A stretch of 11,449 nt of DNA from Acetobacteraceae bacterium (GTDB taxonomy: Bacteria > Pseudomonadota > Alphaproteobacteria > Acetobacterales > Acetobacteraceae): assembly GCA_027489135.1 (NCBI GenBank), contig JAIYAI010000468.1, forward strand, positions 1-11,449, written 5' to 3'. Every line of letters starts with the position of its first letter. The stretch's first letter is position 1. The position numbers were made by a program, and so were the translations under genes. Shown here piece by piece: positions 1-6,584 of the stretch. The notes beneath the pieces were generated by a model, which was not told the DNA's origin, ran no database searches, and saw nothing but the letters and a program-made list of their open reading frames with translations.

Positions 1-1
1 C

Positions 2-1621
2 CTGATCGCGGTGGTCGAGGAACAGGCCCAGACCATGATCCGCACCGCCTTCAGCACCACGGTGCGCGAGGCCGGTGACCTCTCCGCCGGAATCTTCGAC
101 CTGCAGGGCCGCATGCTCGCCCAGGCCGTCACCGGCACGCCGGGCCATGTGAACTCCATGGCCGAAAGCGTCGGGCACTTCCTGGCCAAGTTCCCGGCCG
201 AGACCATGAAGCCGGGCGAGCACTACATCACCAACGACCCATGGCTGGCGACCGGCCACCTGCATGACCTTACGGTCGTCTCGCCCGCATTCCGAAACGG
301 GACAATCGTCGGCCTCTTCGCCAATACCGCCCACATCATCGACATCGGCGGCCTCGGCATGGGGCCGGAGGGGCGGTCGGTCTTCGAGGAAGGCCTATAC
401 ATCCCGATCGTCCGCTGCTTCCACGCCGGCGGCGTGCCGAACGAGACCTTCTTCGACTTCATCCGCGCCGGGTCCCGCACGCCGGTCGAACTCGAGGGCG
501 ACATCTACAGCCTTTGCGCCTGCAACGACGCCGGCGCCAAGCGGCTCGTCGAGATGATGGACGAGTTCGCCATGGACAGCATCGACCCGCTGGCCGAGTT
601 CATCTTCGAAAGCTCGCTGCGCGCCACGGTCGACGAGATCCGCAAGCTGCCGAAGGGCACCTACCGCGCCGAGATCAAGTCCGACGGCTACGAGGCGCCG
701 GTCACCCTGCACGCGGCGATGACGCCCTTCGACGATCGGATCGAAGTGGATTTCGCCGGCACCTCCGGCCTCTCGACGCGCGGCATCAACGTCCCCCCCG
801 CCTATTGCCGCGCCTATGCCTGCTTCGGCATCAAGTGCGTCGTGGCGCCGGAGGTGCCGAACAACTGGGCCAGCCTCAGCCCCTTCCACATGATCATCCC
901 GGAGGGCTCGATCCTGAACGCGCCGCGGCCCTATCCGGTCAGCGTGCGGCACGTGGTGGGGCAGTTGATCCCCGACCTGATGATGGGGTGCCTGCACCAG
1001 GCCGTGCCGGGGCGGGTCAATGCGGAGGGGTCCTCGGCGCTGTGGAACCCGCCGCTGCGCGGTGGCAGCCAGGTCTCGGGCCAGGCGGCGGAGACAGAGG
1101 ATTTCGAGATCATCACCTTCAACTCGGGCGGCACCGGCGCGCGGCCGGCGAAGGACGGCCTAGACGGCATCGCCTTCCCGTCGGGCGTGCGCACCATGCC
1201 GGTGGAGGCGACGGAGAATGTCGCCCCCGTGATCTTCTGGCAGAAGCAGCTTCGCCCTGACTCGGCGGGCGCCGGCCGCACCCGCGGCGGCTTCGGCCAG
1301 GTGATGGAGATCGGCGCCAAGGGCGACGCCGAGTTCGCGGTGAACGCCATCTTCGACCGCGTCGCCAACCCACCCAAGGGCCGGGAGGGCGGTGGCGAGG
1401 GTGCGAATGGCTGGGTCGGCCTCAACGACGCCAACGGCACGCCGCTGCGCACCAAGGGCTTCCAGATCATCCCGAAGGGCCGCCGCCTGCTGCTGAAGCT
1501 GCCCGGCGGCGGCGGCATGGGCGACCCGAAGCAGCGCGACCCGGCGCTGGTGAAGCGCGACGTCGCCGATGGCCTGGTGAGCAAGGAGGAGGCGCGCCGC
1601 CTCTACGGGGTGGAGGTTTGA
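2..1621 (+). CDS. Hydantoinase B / oxoprolinase family subunit, 5' end cut by window
   Basis: This is the B subunit of an ATP-dependent amide hydrolase or carboxylase of the N-methylhydantoinase / 5-oxoprolinase / acetophenone carboxylase superfamily, a cytoplasmic enzyme that normally works with an A subunit (HyuA). The frame is open to the window edge (539 visible residues). The sequence entering the window (LIAVVEEQAQTMIRTAFSTT) is the conserved start of the family, so probably only some 10-20 residues are missing and GTG at 11 is not the real start. Family hallmarks seen: REAGDLSAGIFD near the N-terminus, ITNDPW...GHLHD around residue 80, a GGTGARPAKDGLDG stretch, PVEATE, the glycine-rich DSAGAGRTRGGFG segment, and the C-terminal LPGGGGMGDP. 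The substrate cannot be read from the sequence. The stop overlaps the TTG start of the downstream Bug receptor, implying one operon; hyuA is expected just upstream. Family confidence is high; substrate is unknown. Confidence 0.93.
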   Translation: MIAVVEEQAQTMIRTAFSTTVREAGDLSAGIFDLQGRMLAQAVTGTPGHVNSMAESVGHFLAKFPAETMKPGEHYITNDPWLATGHLHDLTVVSPAFRNGTIVGLFANTAHIIDIGGLGMGPEGRSVFEEGLYIPIVRCFHAGGVPNETFFDFIRAGSRTPVELEGDIYSLCACNDAGAKRLVEMMDEFAMDSIDPLAEFIFESSLRATVDEIRKLPKGTYRAEIKSDGYEAPVTLHAAMTPFDDRIEVDFAGTSGLSTRGINVPPAYCRAYACFGIKCVVAPEVPNNWASLSPFHMIIPEGSILNAPRPYPVSVRHVVGQLIPDLMMGCLHQAVPGRVNAEGSSALWNPPLRGGSQVSGQAAETEDFEIITFNSGGTGARPAKDGLDGIAFPSGVRTMPVEATENVAPVIFWQKQLRPDSAGAGRTRGGFGQVMEIGAKGDAEFAVNAIFDRVANPPKGREGGGEGANGWVGLNDANGTPLRTKGFQIIPKGRRLLLKLPGGGGMGDPKQRDPALVKRDVADGLVSKEEARRLYGVEV

Positions 1622-2592
1622 CGGCCCCGCGCCGCGCGCTGCTCGGCGCCCTGCCGCTGCTGGCCCTGCCAGGCCTGGCGCGTGCCCAGGCCTGGCCGAG
1701 CCGCCCGATCCGGGTGGTGATCCCCTTCCCGCCCGGGGCGTCCACCGACGCGGTGGGGCGCACCACGGCGACGGTGCTGGCTGCGTCGCTGCCGCAGCCC
1801 GTGGTGCCGGAGAACCGCGCCGGCGCCGGCGGCAATATCGGCTCCGAGGTCGTGGCCAAGGCGGACCCGGATGGGCACACGCTGCTGATCTCGACCATCA
1901 GCGCCATCACCATCGGGCCGCATCTCTATCCCAACTTGCCCTTCGATCCCCTGCGCGACTTCGCGGCCGTGGCACGCACCTGCCACACGCCGAACTGCAT
2001 CGCCGCGCGTGCCGACCTGCCGGTGACGACGCTGCGCGAGGTCTTCGCCATGGCGAAGGCACGGCCCGGCGGGCTGACCTATGGCAGCCCCGGCAACGGC
2101 ACGTCGGGCCACCTGATCCAGGAATCGCTGAACCGCCGCGCCGGCGTGACCATGCAGCATGTGCCCTATCGCGGTACGGCGCCGATGATGGGCGATCTGC
2201 TGGCCGGGCGCCTCGACATCGTCTGCGACAACCTGCCCGCCTATGTGCCGCAGGCGCGGGAGGGCAAGGTGAAGCTGCTGGCCGTGACCAGCGCGGATCG
2301 CTGGTTCTCCGCACCCGACGTACCCACGGTGACGGAGGCCGGCGGCCTCGGCCCATTCAGTGCCATGATCTGGTGGGGGCTTCAGGCCCCGGCCGCGACG
2401 CCGGCGCCGATCATCCAGCGCCTGGCGGAGATCCTGCTGGCGGGCTTCGCCACGGCCGAGGTGCGGGACCGCCTGCGCGCCTTCAGCATCGAACCGGCGA
2501 CGCTCGGCAGCGTCGACTATGCGCGGTTCCTGGCGGCGGAACATGCCCGCTGGGGAGAGGTGGTGAAGGCAGCGAACATCACGCTGGACTAG
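1618..2592 (+). CDS. Bug/TctC-family periplasmic substrate-binding protein
   Basis: A 324-residue extracytoplasmic solute receptor of the Bug (TctC, tripartite tricarboxylate transporter receptor) family; these bind small carboxylates or amides in the periplasm. The N-terminus is a signal peptide: Arg5-Arg6, a hydrophobic stretch from about 7 to 20, then ARAQA with cleavage likely after Ala23 or Ala25. The RR pair followed by ALLG loosely resembles a Tat motif. The mature protein opens with the family's WPSRPIRVVIPFPPG block and continues with NRAGAGGNIG, PDGHTLL, YGSPGNGTSGH, HVPYRG and PTVTEAG. The start is TTG, overlapping the hydantoinase stop (TTGA); no other in-frame start lies just upstream and later ones would remove the signal peptide. 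GGAGG at 1612-1616 is too close for ideal spacing, so translation is probably coupled. No TctA/TctB membrane genes are present, as is common for orphan Bug receptors. Ligand is unknown. Confidence 0.93.
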   Translation: MTAPRRALLGALPLLALPGLARAQAWPSRPIRVVIPFPPGASTDAVGRTTATVLAASLPQPVVPENRAGAGGNIGSEVVAKADPDGHTLLISTISAITIGPHLYPNLPFDPLRDFAAVARTCHTPNCIAARADLPVTTLREVFAMAKARPGGLTYGSPGNGTSGHLIQESLNRRAGVTMQHVPYRGTAPMMGDLLAGRLDIVCDNLPAYVPQAREGKVKLLAVTSADRWFSAPDVPTVTEAGGLGPFSAMIWWGLQAPAATPAPIIQRLAEILLAGFATAEVRDRLRAFSIEPATLGSVDYARFLAAEHARWGEVVKAANITLD

Positions 2593-4466
2593 GTCTTCGC
2601 CGCCGCCGCCGCATAGGCCGCGGCGTCCTCGGCCAGCAGCAGGCGCCGCGCGACCAGCGCCTCCGCCGCAGCCTTTACCGCGGCGGCATAGGCCGCCTGC
2701 GTCGGCCAGCGCGCCGCCAGCGACGGCCGCGGGTCATCGCCGCGCTCGGCCTCGGTCGCGGCGAAGGGCAGGAAGCTGCCCTCGCGGTCCGCCAGTTCCC
2801 CCTCCAGCCCCGGCCCGGCATAGAGGTTCCAGCCCGTATAGGTGCCGCGTGGGACGGCGGTGTCGGGCAGGCGCACGCCGCTGGTCTCGTTGCCGTCGGC
2901 GTCCACCGCCGGCACCAGCGGCCGCCAGGCCTCCTCCGGCGTGCGCGTCCCCGCCACGGGGTCCGTGACCGAGGCGATCGGGTTGGCGAAGCGCGGCAGC
3001 AGCGCCCCCGGCACCTGCGGGAAGCGCCCCAGCACGTCGGAGGCCGGCACCAGCGTGCCCTCGGCGATGCGCGGCACGGCTGAATCCGGCGGCGCCACCC
3101 CCTTCTCCACCCAATCCTGCAGCGCCGCCAGCAGCGCCCGCAGCAGGGGGCTCGCGGAATGCGGATTGTTGAGGTTGTGCGCGATGCCGCGCGCCGTCGT
3201 CGCGCCCGCGCGCCCCGCATGCCGCGTGCCGGCGCAGAGGTAGATGCGGGCAGTCGCGGGGTCCGGCAGGTCCGTGCTGCCGGTCGGGTCGGTGTGCGCC
3301 AGCGAGGCGCCCTTCTGCCAGTATTCGGTGGAGGTGTTCACCTCCATCAGCAACGGGTCGCTTGCGGGGTCGCGCAGGATGCCGTCGGTCCGGCCGCTCA
3401 GCGGGTCGGTCGCCGGGGCCGCGGCCATCGGGAACCAGACCTCGGGGAAGTCGCGGTCCTCGTGCCAGCAGGCGGTGCGGTCGGGCTGGGCGAAGCGCTG
3501 GTTGATGAAGACGCGCCCCGCGCCCGCGATGTGGCTGAGCACGCCATCGAAGACCCGCCGCCCGCGCGTATCGGCGTTCATCCCGAGATCGAGGTGATGG
3601 CGGAGATACCGGCCGGCCTGGGAGACGCCGACCGCATAGGTGTGGTGGACGCCGAGCCCCGCCAGCGGGTTGCCCTCCCCCTCCCCATGGCGCAGCGCGG
3701 CGATCAGGTCGCGGGTCGCGGCGAAGGCGGCGCCAAGCGGGCGGGTGCCCGTGGCGGGATAGGTGAAGTCGTAGATGCTGCCGACCTCGAAGGCCGTGCC
3801 CTCCGGCAGGAGGCGAATCGCCTTGTCGCCCGCATACGCCCAGCCCGAGGCGGGAATTGCCCGCGCCGCGCCGTCCCGGGTCCGGCGCACCACCAGCGTC
3901 GCGCGCGCCTGGTCCCGGTCCGCGACGGGATAGGTCAGCGGCGCGGTCGGCCGGTCCGCCGGCGTCACGCGCGTGCCGAAGGTCCATTCGTCGCGCACCA
4001 TCCCCGTCACGCCGGGGAGCACGGGCAGGTGGATGCGGATGGTGTCGTTGCCGCGCGGCACCTCCGGATCCCAGCCGGACCAGACGACGGTGGTGCCGGT
4101 GCGGAGCGGCGTCGCGCGCCCCACGGCGGCGGCGATGCGCATGGCGTTCTGCTCCGCGGCCGTCGCGCCCGTCGCCTCGAAGAAGGCGCCGAACACCACC
4201 TTCCGGCCGCGGTTCGTCACGTCGTAGAGCAGCCGCCCGTCGCCGCGCGCCGGATCGGCGGGGCGGAGGATGACGATCTCCGTCGCATACTCCACCAGGC
4301 CCCGCGCGTTGCGCGGCGCGAGATCCAGATCGGCGATGCCGGCGTTGCGCGGATCGGCGGGGTCGAGCGCGCCGTGGAAGACGCCGGCGATGCGGCGATA
4401 GGCGCCCGCGCCGAAATCATGGCCCTCGTCGAAGGGCGCGTCCTCGGTGATCTCGAAGCGCGGCAT
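2589..4466 (-). CDS. Alpha/beta hydrolase domain-containing protein (Abhydrolase_10-like)
   Basis: A 625-residue protein resembling the large 'alpha/beta hydrolase domain' family found beside many catabolic genes (from memory, Pfam Abhydrolase_10). Seen directly: an N-terminal region with YDVTNRGRK (81-89) and VVWSGWDPEVP (127-137); a nucleophile elbow GVSQAGRYLR (280-289) with candidate catalytic Ser282; GVHHTYAV just before it; and an Ala-rich C-terminus. There is no signal peptide, so it is probably cytoplasmic. I chose ATG at 4466 because GGGAGG lies 8 nt upstream and the protein then opens with MPRFEITEDAPFDEGHDFG; the longer open frame to 4556 adds 30 low-complexity residues and overlaps the upstream gene. 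It follows pobA by 34 nt on the same strand, so the two are likely co-transcribed. Substrate is unknown; an ester or related carbonyl compound is likely. The acid and histidine of the triad could not be assigned by eye. Confidence 0.85.
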   Translation of the reverse strand: MPRFEITEDAPFDEGHDFGAGAYRRIAGVFHGALDPADPRNAGIADLDLAPRNARGLVEYATEIVILRPADPARGDGRLLYDVTNRGRKVVFGAFFEATGATAAEQNAMRIAAAVGRATPLRTGTTVVWSGWDPEVPRGNDTIRIHLPVLPGVTGMVRDEWTFGTRVTPADRPTAPLTYPVADRDQARATLVVRRTRDGAARAIPASGWAYAGDKAIRLLPEGTAFEVGSIYDFTYPATGTRPLGAAFAATRDLIAALRHGEGEGNPLAGLGVHHTYAVGVSQAGRYLRHHLDLGMNADTRGRRVFDGVLSHIAGAGRVFINQRFAQPDRTACWHEDRDFPEVWFPMAAAPATDPLSGRTDGILRDPASDPLLMEVNTSTEYWQKGASLAHTDPTGSTDLPDPATARIYLCAGTRHAGRAGATTARGIAHNLNNPHSASPLLRALLAALQDWVEKGVAPPDSAVPRIAEGTLVPASDVLGRFPQVPGALLPRFANPIASVTDPVAGTRTPEEAWRPLVPAVDADGNETSGVRLPDTAVPRGTYTGWNLYAGPGLEGELADREGSFLPFAATEAERGDDPRPSLAARWPTQAAYAAAVKAAAEALVARRLLLAEDAAAYAAAAAKT

Positions 4467-4500
4467 GGCGTGGTCCTCCCGGGCCGATGCTGGCGCTGGA

Positions 4501-5676
4501 TCAGTCCAGCGGCAAGCCGACGTAGTTCTCCGCCAGCGTCCGCATCCCTGCCTCACTGCCGCAGAGGTAGTCCAGTTCCGCGACCTGCACCTTGTGCTCG
4601 AAGGCGTCGCCGGCGTCGAAGCGGTGCAGCATCGACGTCATCCACCAGGAAAAGCGCTGCGCCTTCCAGATACGCCGGAGGCAGCGGTCCGAATACCCGT
4701 CCAGCCCCGCGGTCCCGCGCCCGGCGTAGAAGGCCTCCAGCGCCTGGGTGAGGTACCAGACATCGGCGACGGCGAGGTTCATGCCCTTCGCCCCGGTCGG
4801 CGGCACGATATGCGCGGCATCGCCGGCCAGGAACAACCGCCCCTGCCGCATCGGCTCCGCGACGAAGCTGCGCATCGCGGTCACGCCCTTCTGGACGATC
4901 GGGCCCTCATGCACCTCCGACGGGCCGTCGCGGCGCGCGAGGCGCGCGTGCAACTCCTCCCAGATCCGGTGGTCCGGCCATTCGCCGAGATCCTCGTCCG
5001 GCCGGCACTGCAGGTAGAGCCGCGTGAGGGTCGGCGTGCGCATCGTCGCCAGGGCGAAGCCGCGGTCGTGCCGGGCATAGATCAGTTCGTGGTGGACGTT
5101 CGGCGCCTCGGCCAGGATGCCGAGCCAGGCGAAGGGATAGACGCGTTCGTAGATGCGCAGCACGTCGGGCGGGATGTTGCCGCGGCAGATGCCGTGGAAG
5201 CCGTCGCAGCCGGCGATGATGTCGCATTCCAACCGCCGCGGCGCTCCGTCCTCGGTCCAGGTGATGGACGGGCGCTCGCTGTCGATGTCGTGCACCGCGA
5301 CGTCCGCCGCCTCGAAGACCAGCGGCGCGCCATAGCCGAGGCGGAGCGCGACAAGGTCCTTCACCACCTCCTGCTGGCCATAGATGGTCACGCGCCTGCC
5401 GGTGAGATCCGTCAGCGGGATGCGATGGCTCTCGCCGTCGAATCGCAGCGCCAGGCCTTCGTGGATCATGCCCTCGCGATGCAGTCGCGCCGCCGCCCCG
5501 GCGCCGTCGAGGATGTCGACCGTGCCCTGCTCCAGCAGGCCCGCACGGATGCGCTCCTCGATATAGGCGCGGGAGCGCACCTCGAGCACGACGCTCTCGA
5601 TGCCGCGCAGGTGCAGCAGGTGCGCGAGCAGCAGCCCCGCCGGCCCGGCACCGATGATTCCGACCTGGGTGCGCAT
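4501..5676 (-). CDS. pobA: 4-hydroxybenzoate 3-monooxygenase
   Basis: A 391-residue FAD-dependent group A monooxygenase that converts 4-hydroxybenzoate to 3,4-dihydroxybenzoate (protocatechuate) with NAD(P)H and O2, feeding the beta-ketoadipate pathway. Length matches the Pseudomonas enzyme (394). FAD-binding motifs seen: GAGPAG (9-14), AGCDGFHG (155-162) with NAD(P)H-region His161 and Arg165, and GDAAHIVPPTGAKGMNLA (285-302). Recalled substrate and proton-relay residues have counterparts: Tyr200, Arg213, Tyr221, Pro292, Tyr385. Two changes stand out: Ser212 of the Pseudomonas enzyme is Thr211 here, and NADPH-contacting Arg33 is Val33 while Tyr38 is kept. The start at ATG 5676 has GGGAGGAG upstream with good spacing and gives the canonical MRTQVGIIGAG opening; the open frame to 5742 runs into the control region. 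It heads a probable operon with the hydrolase gene. No pobR or protocatechuate dioxygenase gene is in the window. Confidence 0.96.
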   Translation of the reverse strand: MRTQVGIIGAGPAGLLLAHLLHLRGIESVVLEVRSRAYIEERIRAGLLEQGTVDILDGAGAAARLHREGMIHEGLALRFDGESHRIPLTDLTGRRVTIYGQQEVVKDLVALRLGYGAPLVFEAADVAVHDIDSERPSITWTEDGAPRRLECDIIAGCDGFHGICRGNIPPDVLRIYERVYPFAWLGILAEAPNVHHELIYARHDRGFALATMRTPTLTRLYLQCRPDEDLGEWPDHRIWEELHARLARRDGPSEVHEGPIVQKGVTAMRSFVAEPMRQGRLFLAGDAAHIVPPTGAKGMNLAVADVWYLTQALEAFYAGRGTAGLDGYSDRCLRRIWKAQRFSWWMTSMLHRFDAGDAFEHKVQVAELDYLCGSEAGMRTLAENYVGLPLD

Positions 5677-5698
5677 GGCAAGCTCCTCCCGCCCCGTG

Positions 5699-5727
5699 GC
5701 TATCGCGAGGCCACCCCGCTCCCGCAA
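5699..5727 (-). promoter_or_regulatory. Candidate promoter of pobA
   Basis: On the minus strand a TTGCGG hexamer (5722-5727) is followed after exactly 17 nt by GATAGC (5699-5704), about 22 nt before the pobA ATG. Only half the positions match the sigma-70 consensus, so this is tentative. The upstream hexamer lies partly inside the near-palindrome at 5724-5740. Confidence 0.3.
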
Positions 5728-5740
5728 GGCCCGGGCTTGC
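5724..5740. promoter_or_regulatory. Near-perfect palindrome, candidate operator
   Basis: The 17-mer GCAAGGCCCGGGCTTGC is a palindrome with a single mismatched pair (7 of 8 pairs match around the central C). It lies in the short divergent region and overlaps the upstream hexamer of the candidate pobA promoter, where a repressor or activator dimer could act. Its right half (GCTTGC, 5735-5740) also forms a second inverted repeat with GCAAGC at 5749-5754 across 8 nt. Which structure, if any, is used is not known. Confidence 0.4.
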
Positions 5741-5761
5741 ACCGGGACGCAAGCGGGACGA

Positions 5762-5782
5762 CCTTAGCCCAAGAAGCTAAGG
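5762..5782 (+). promoter_or_regulatory. Inverted repeat overlapping the RBS of the DsbA-like gene
   Basis: CCTTAGC (5762-5768) and GCTAAGG (5776-5782) form a perfect 7-bp inverted repeat with a 7-nt spacer. The right arm contains the AAGG of the ribosome-binding site AAGGGAG (5779-5785), which lies 7 nt before the ATG at 5793. As RNA, the hairpin would cover the ribosome-binding site; as DNA, it could be an operator. Either use is inference. Confidence 0.45.
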
Positions 5783-5792
5783 GAGCTTTCCC

Positions 5793-6584
5793 ATGGATGA
5801 CCGCGTCACCCCGGACGCCGCCGGCGCCGTCTGCGGCCCGGATGGCTGCGAGGTTCCCGCCACCCCGACCGCCGGCGCCGTCCTGCCGGATCTCGCGCCG
5901 CTGCGCCCGGCCGCCCGGATCGACATCGTCTCCGACGCCATCTGCCCCTGGTGCTGGGTCGGCAAGCGCAACATGGAAGCGGCGATGGACATCCTCGGCC
6001 GCGAGGATGGCGAGCGCTTCGAAGTGCATTGGAGGCCCTTCCAGCTCAACCCCGACATGCCGAAGGAAGGCGTGGAGCGCGCCGCCTATCGCGCCGCCAA
6101 GTTCGGCAGCATCGAGAAGTCGCGCCAGCTCGACGCCCAGCTCGCGGCGAATGGCGCGAAATCCGGCCTGACCTTCCGGCATGACCTGATGCTGCGCACG
6201 CCGAACACGGTGGATGCGCACCGGCTGATCCAGCTCGCCGGCGAGGAGGGCGGCCCTGCCCTGCAGAACGACGTCGTGGAGGGGCTGTTCCGCGGCTATT
6301 TCCAGGAAGGCCGCGATGTCGGCGACCGCGCCGTGCTGGCGGAGATCGCCGGCGCGGCGGGCATGGATGCGACCGCCGTCGCCAACCACCTCGCCAGCGA
6401 TGCCGGGGAAGCGCAGGTGGTCGGCGAGGATGCCGGCTTCCGGCAGATGGGCCTCTCCGGCGTACCGACCTTCGCGCTGGCCGGGCATGTGCTGTTCTCC
6501 GGCGCCATGCCGCCCGAGAACATGGCGGATGCGCTGCGCCGGGCGCTCGGCATCCTGCGCGAGAAGGGCCTGATCGCGGCCTGA
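5793..6584 (+). CDS. DsbA-family (FrnE-like) thiol oxidoreductase with N-terminal Cys extension
   Basis: A 263-residue thioredoxin-fold protein of the DsbA superfamily, closest in pattern to FrnE-like cytoplasmic disulfide oxidoreductases. The fold starts near residue 42 (RIDIVSDAICPWCWVGK) with the active-site CPWC at 51-54. The helical insertion follows, with RPFQLNPDMP (81-90), and the cis-proline loop is SGVPTFALAG (222-231, Pro225). There is no signal peptide or membrane segment, so it should act in the cytoplasm. The first 40 residues are an acidic, Pro/Ala-rich extension carrying two additional cysteines, Cys14 and Cys19 (CGPDGC). The ATG at 5793 has AAGGGAG 7 nt upstream. Its stop overlaps the AsmA start (TGATG), so the two are coupled. 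A glutathione-dependent isomerase of the related HCCA-isomerase branch is the main alternative, but the CPWC motif favours a redox role. The physiological substrate is unknown. Confidence 0.9.
   Translation: MDDRVTPDAAGAVCGPDGCEVPATPTAGAVLPDLAPLRPAARIDIVSDAICPWCWVGKRNMEAAMDILGREDGERFEVHWRPFQLNPDMPKEGVERAAYRAAKFGSIEKSRQLDAQLAANGAKSGLTFRHDLMLRTPNTVDAHRLIQLAGEEGGPALQNDVVEGLFRGYFQEGRDVGDRAVLAEIAGAAGMDATAVANHLASDAGEAQVVGEDAGFRQMGLSGVPTFALAGHVLFSGAMPPENMADALRRALGILREKGLIAA

Noticed and set aside
2680..2697. GGCGGC/GCCGCC inverted repeat as a possible terminator
   Set aside because: It lies inside the coding sequence for Ala/Tyr repeats of the hydrolase C-terminus and has no U-tract; codon bias explains it.
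4467..4556. Extended N-terminus for the hydrolase
   Set aside because: It would overlap the end of pobA, has no good ribosome-binding site, and adds Arg/Trp-rich residues unlike the family start; ATG 4466 has GGGAGG at proper spacing.
3159..4751. 530-residue open frame on the plus strand opposite the hydrolase and pobA
   Set aside because: It is rich in Arg, Gly and Ala with no recognisable motif and lies antisense to two clear genes. Long antisense frames are expected at this GC content.
5677..5742. Extended N-terminus for PobA
   Set aside because: Homologs begin directly at the MRTQVGIIGAG-type strand, and a strong GGGAGGAG precedes the ATG at 5676.
4447..6171. 574-residue open frame on the plus strand across pobA and into the DsbA-like gene
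   Set aside because: It spans the divergent control region and conflicts with two well-supported genes in other frames; its composition looks like a shadow.
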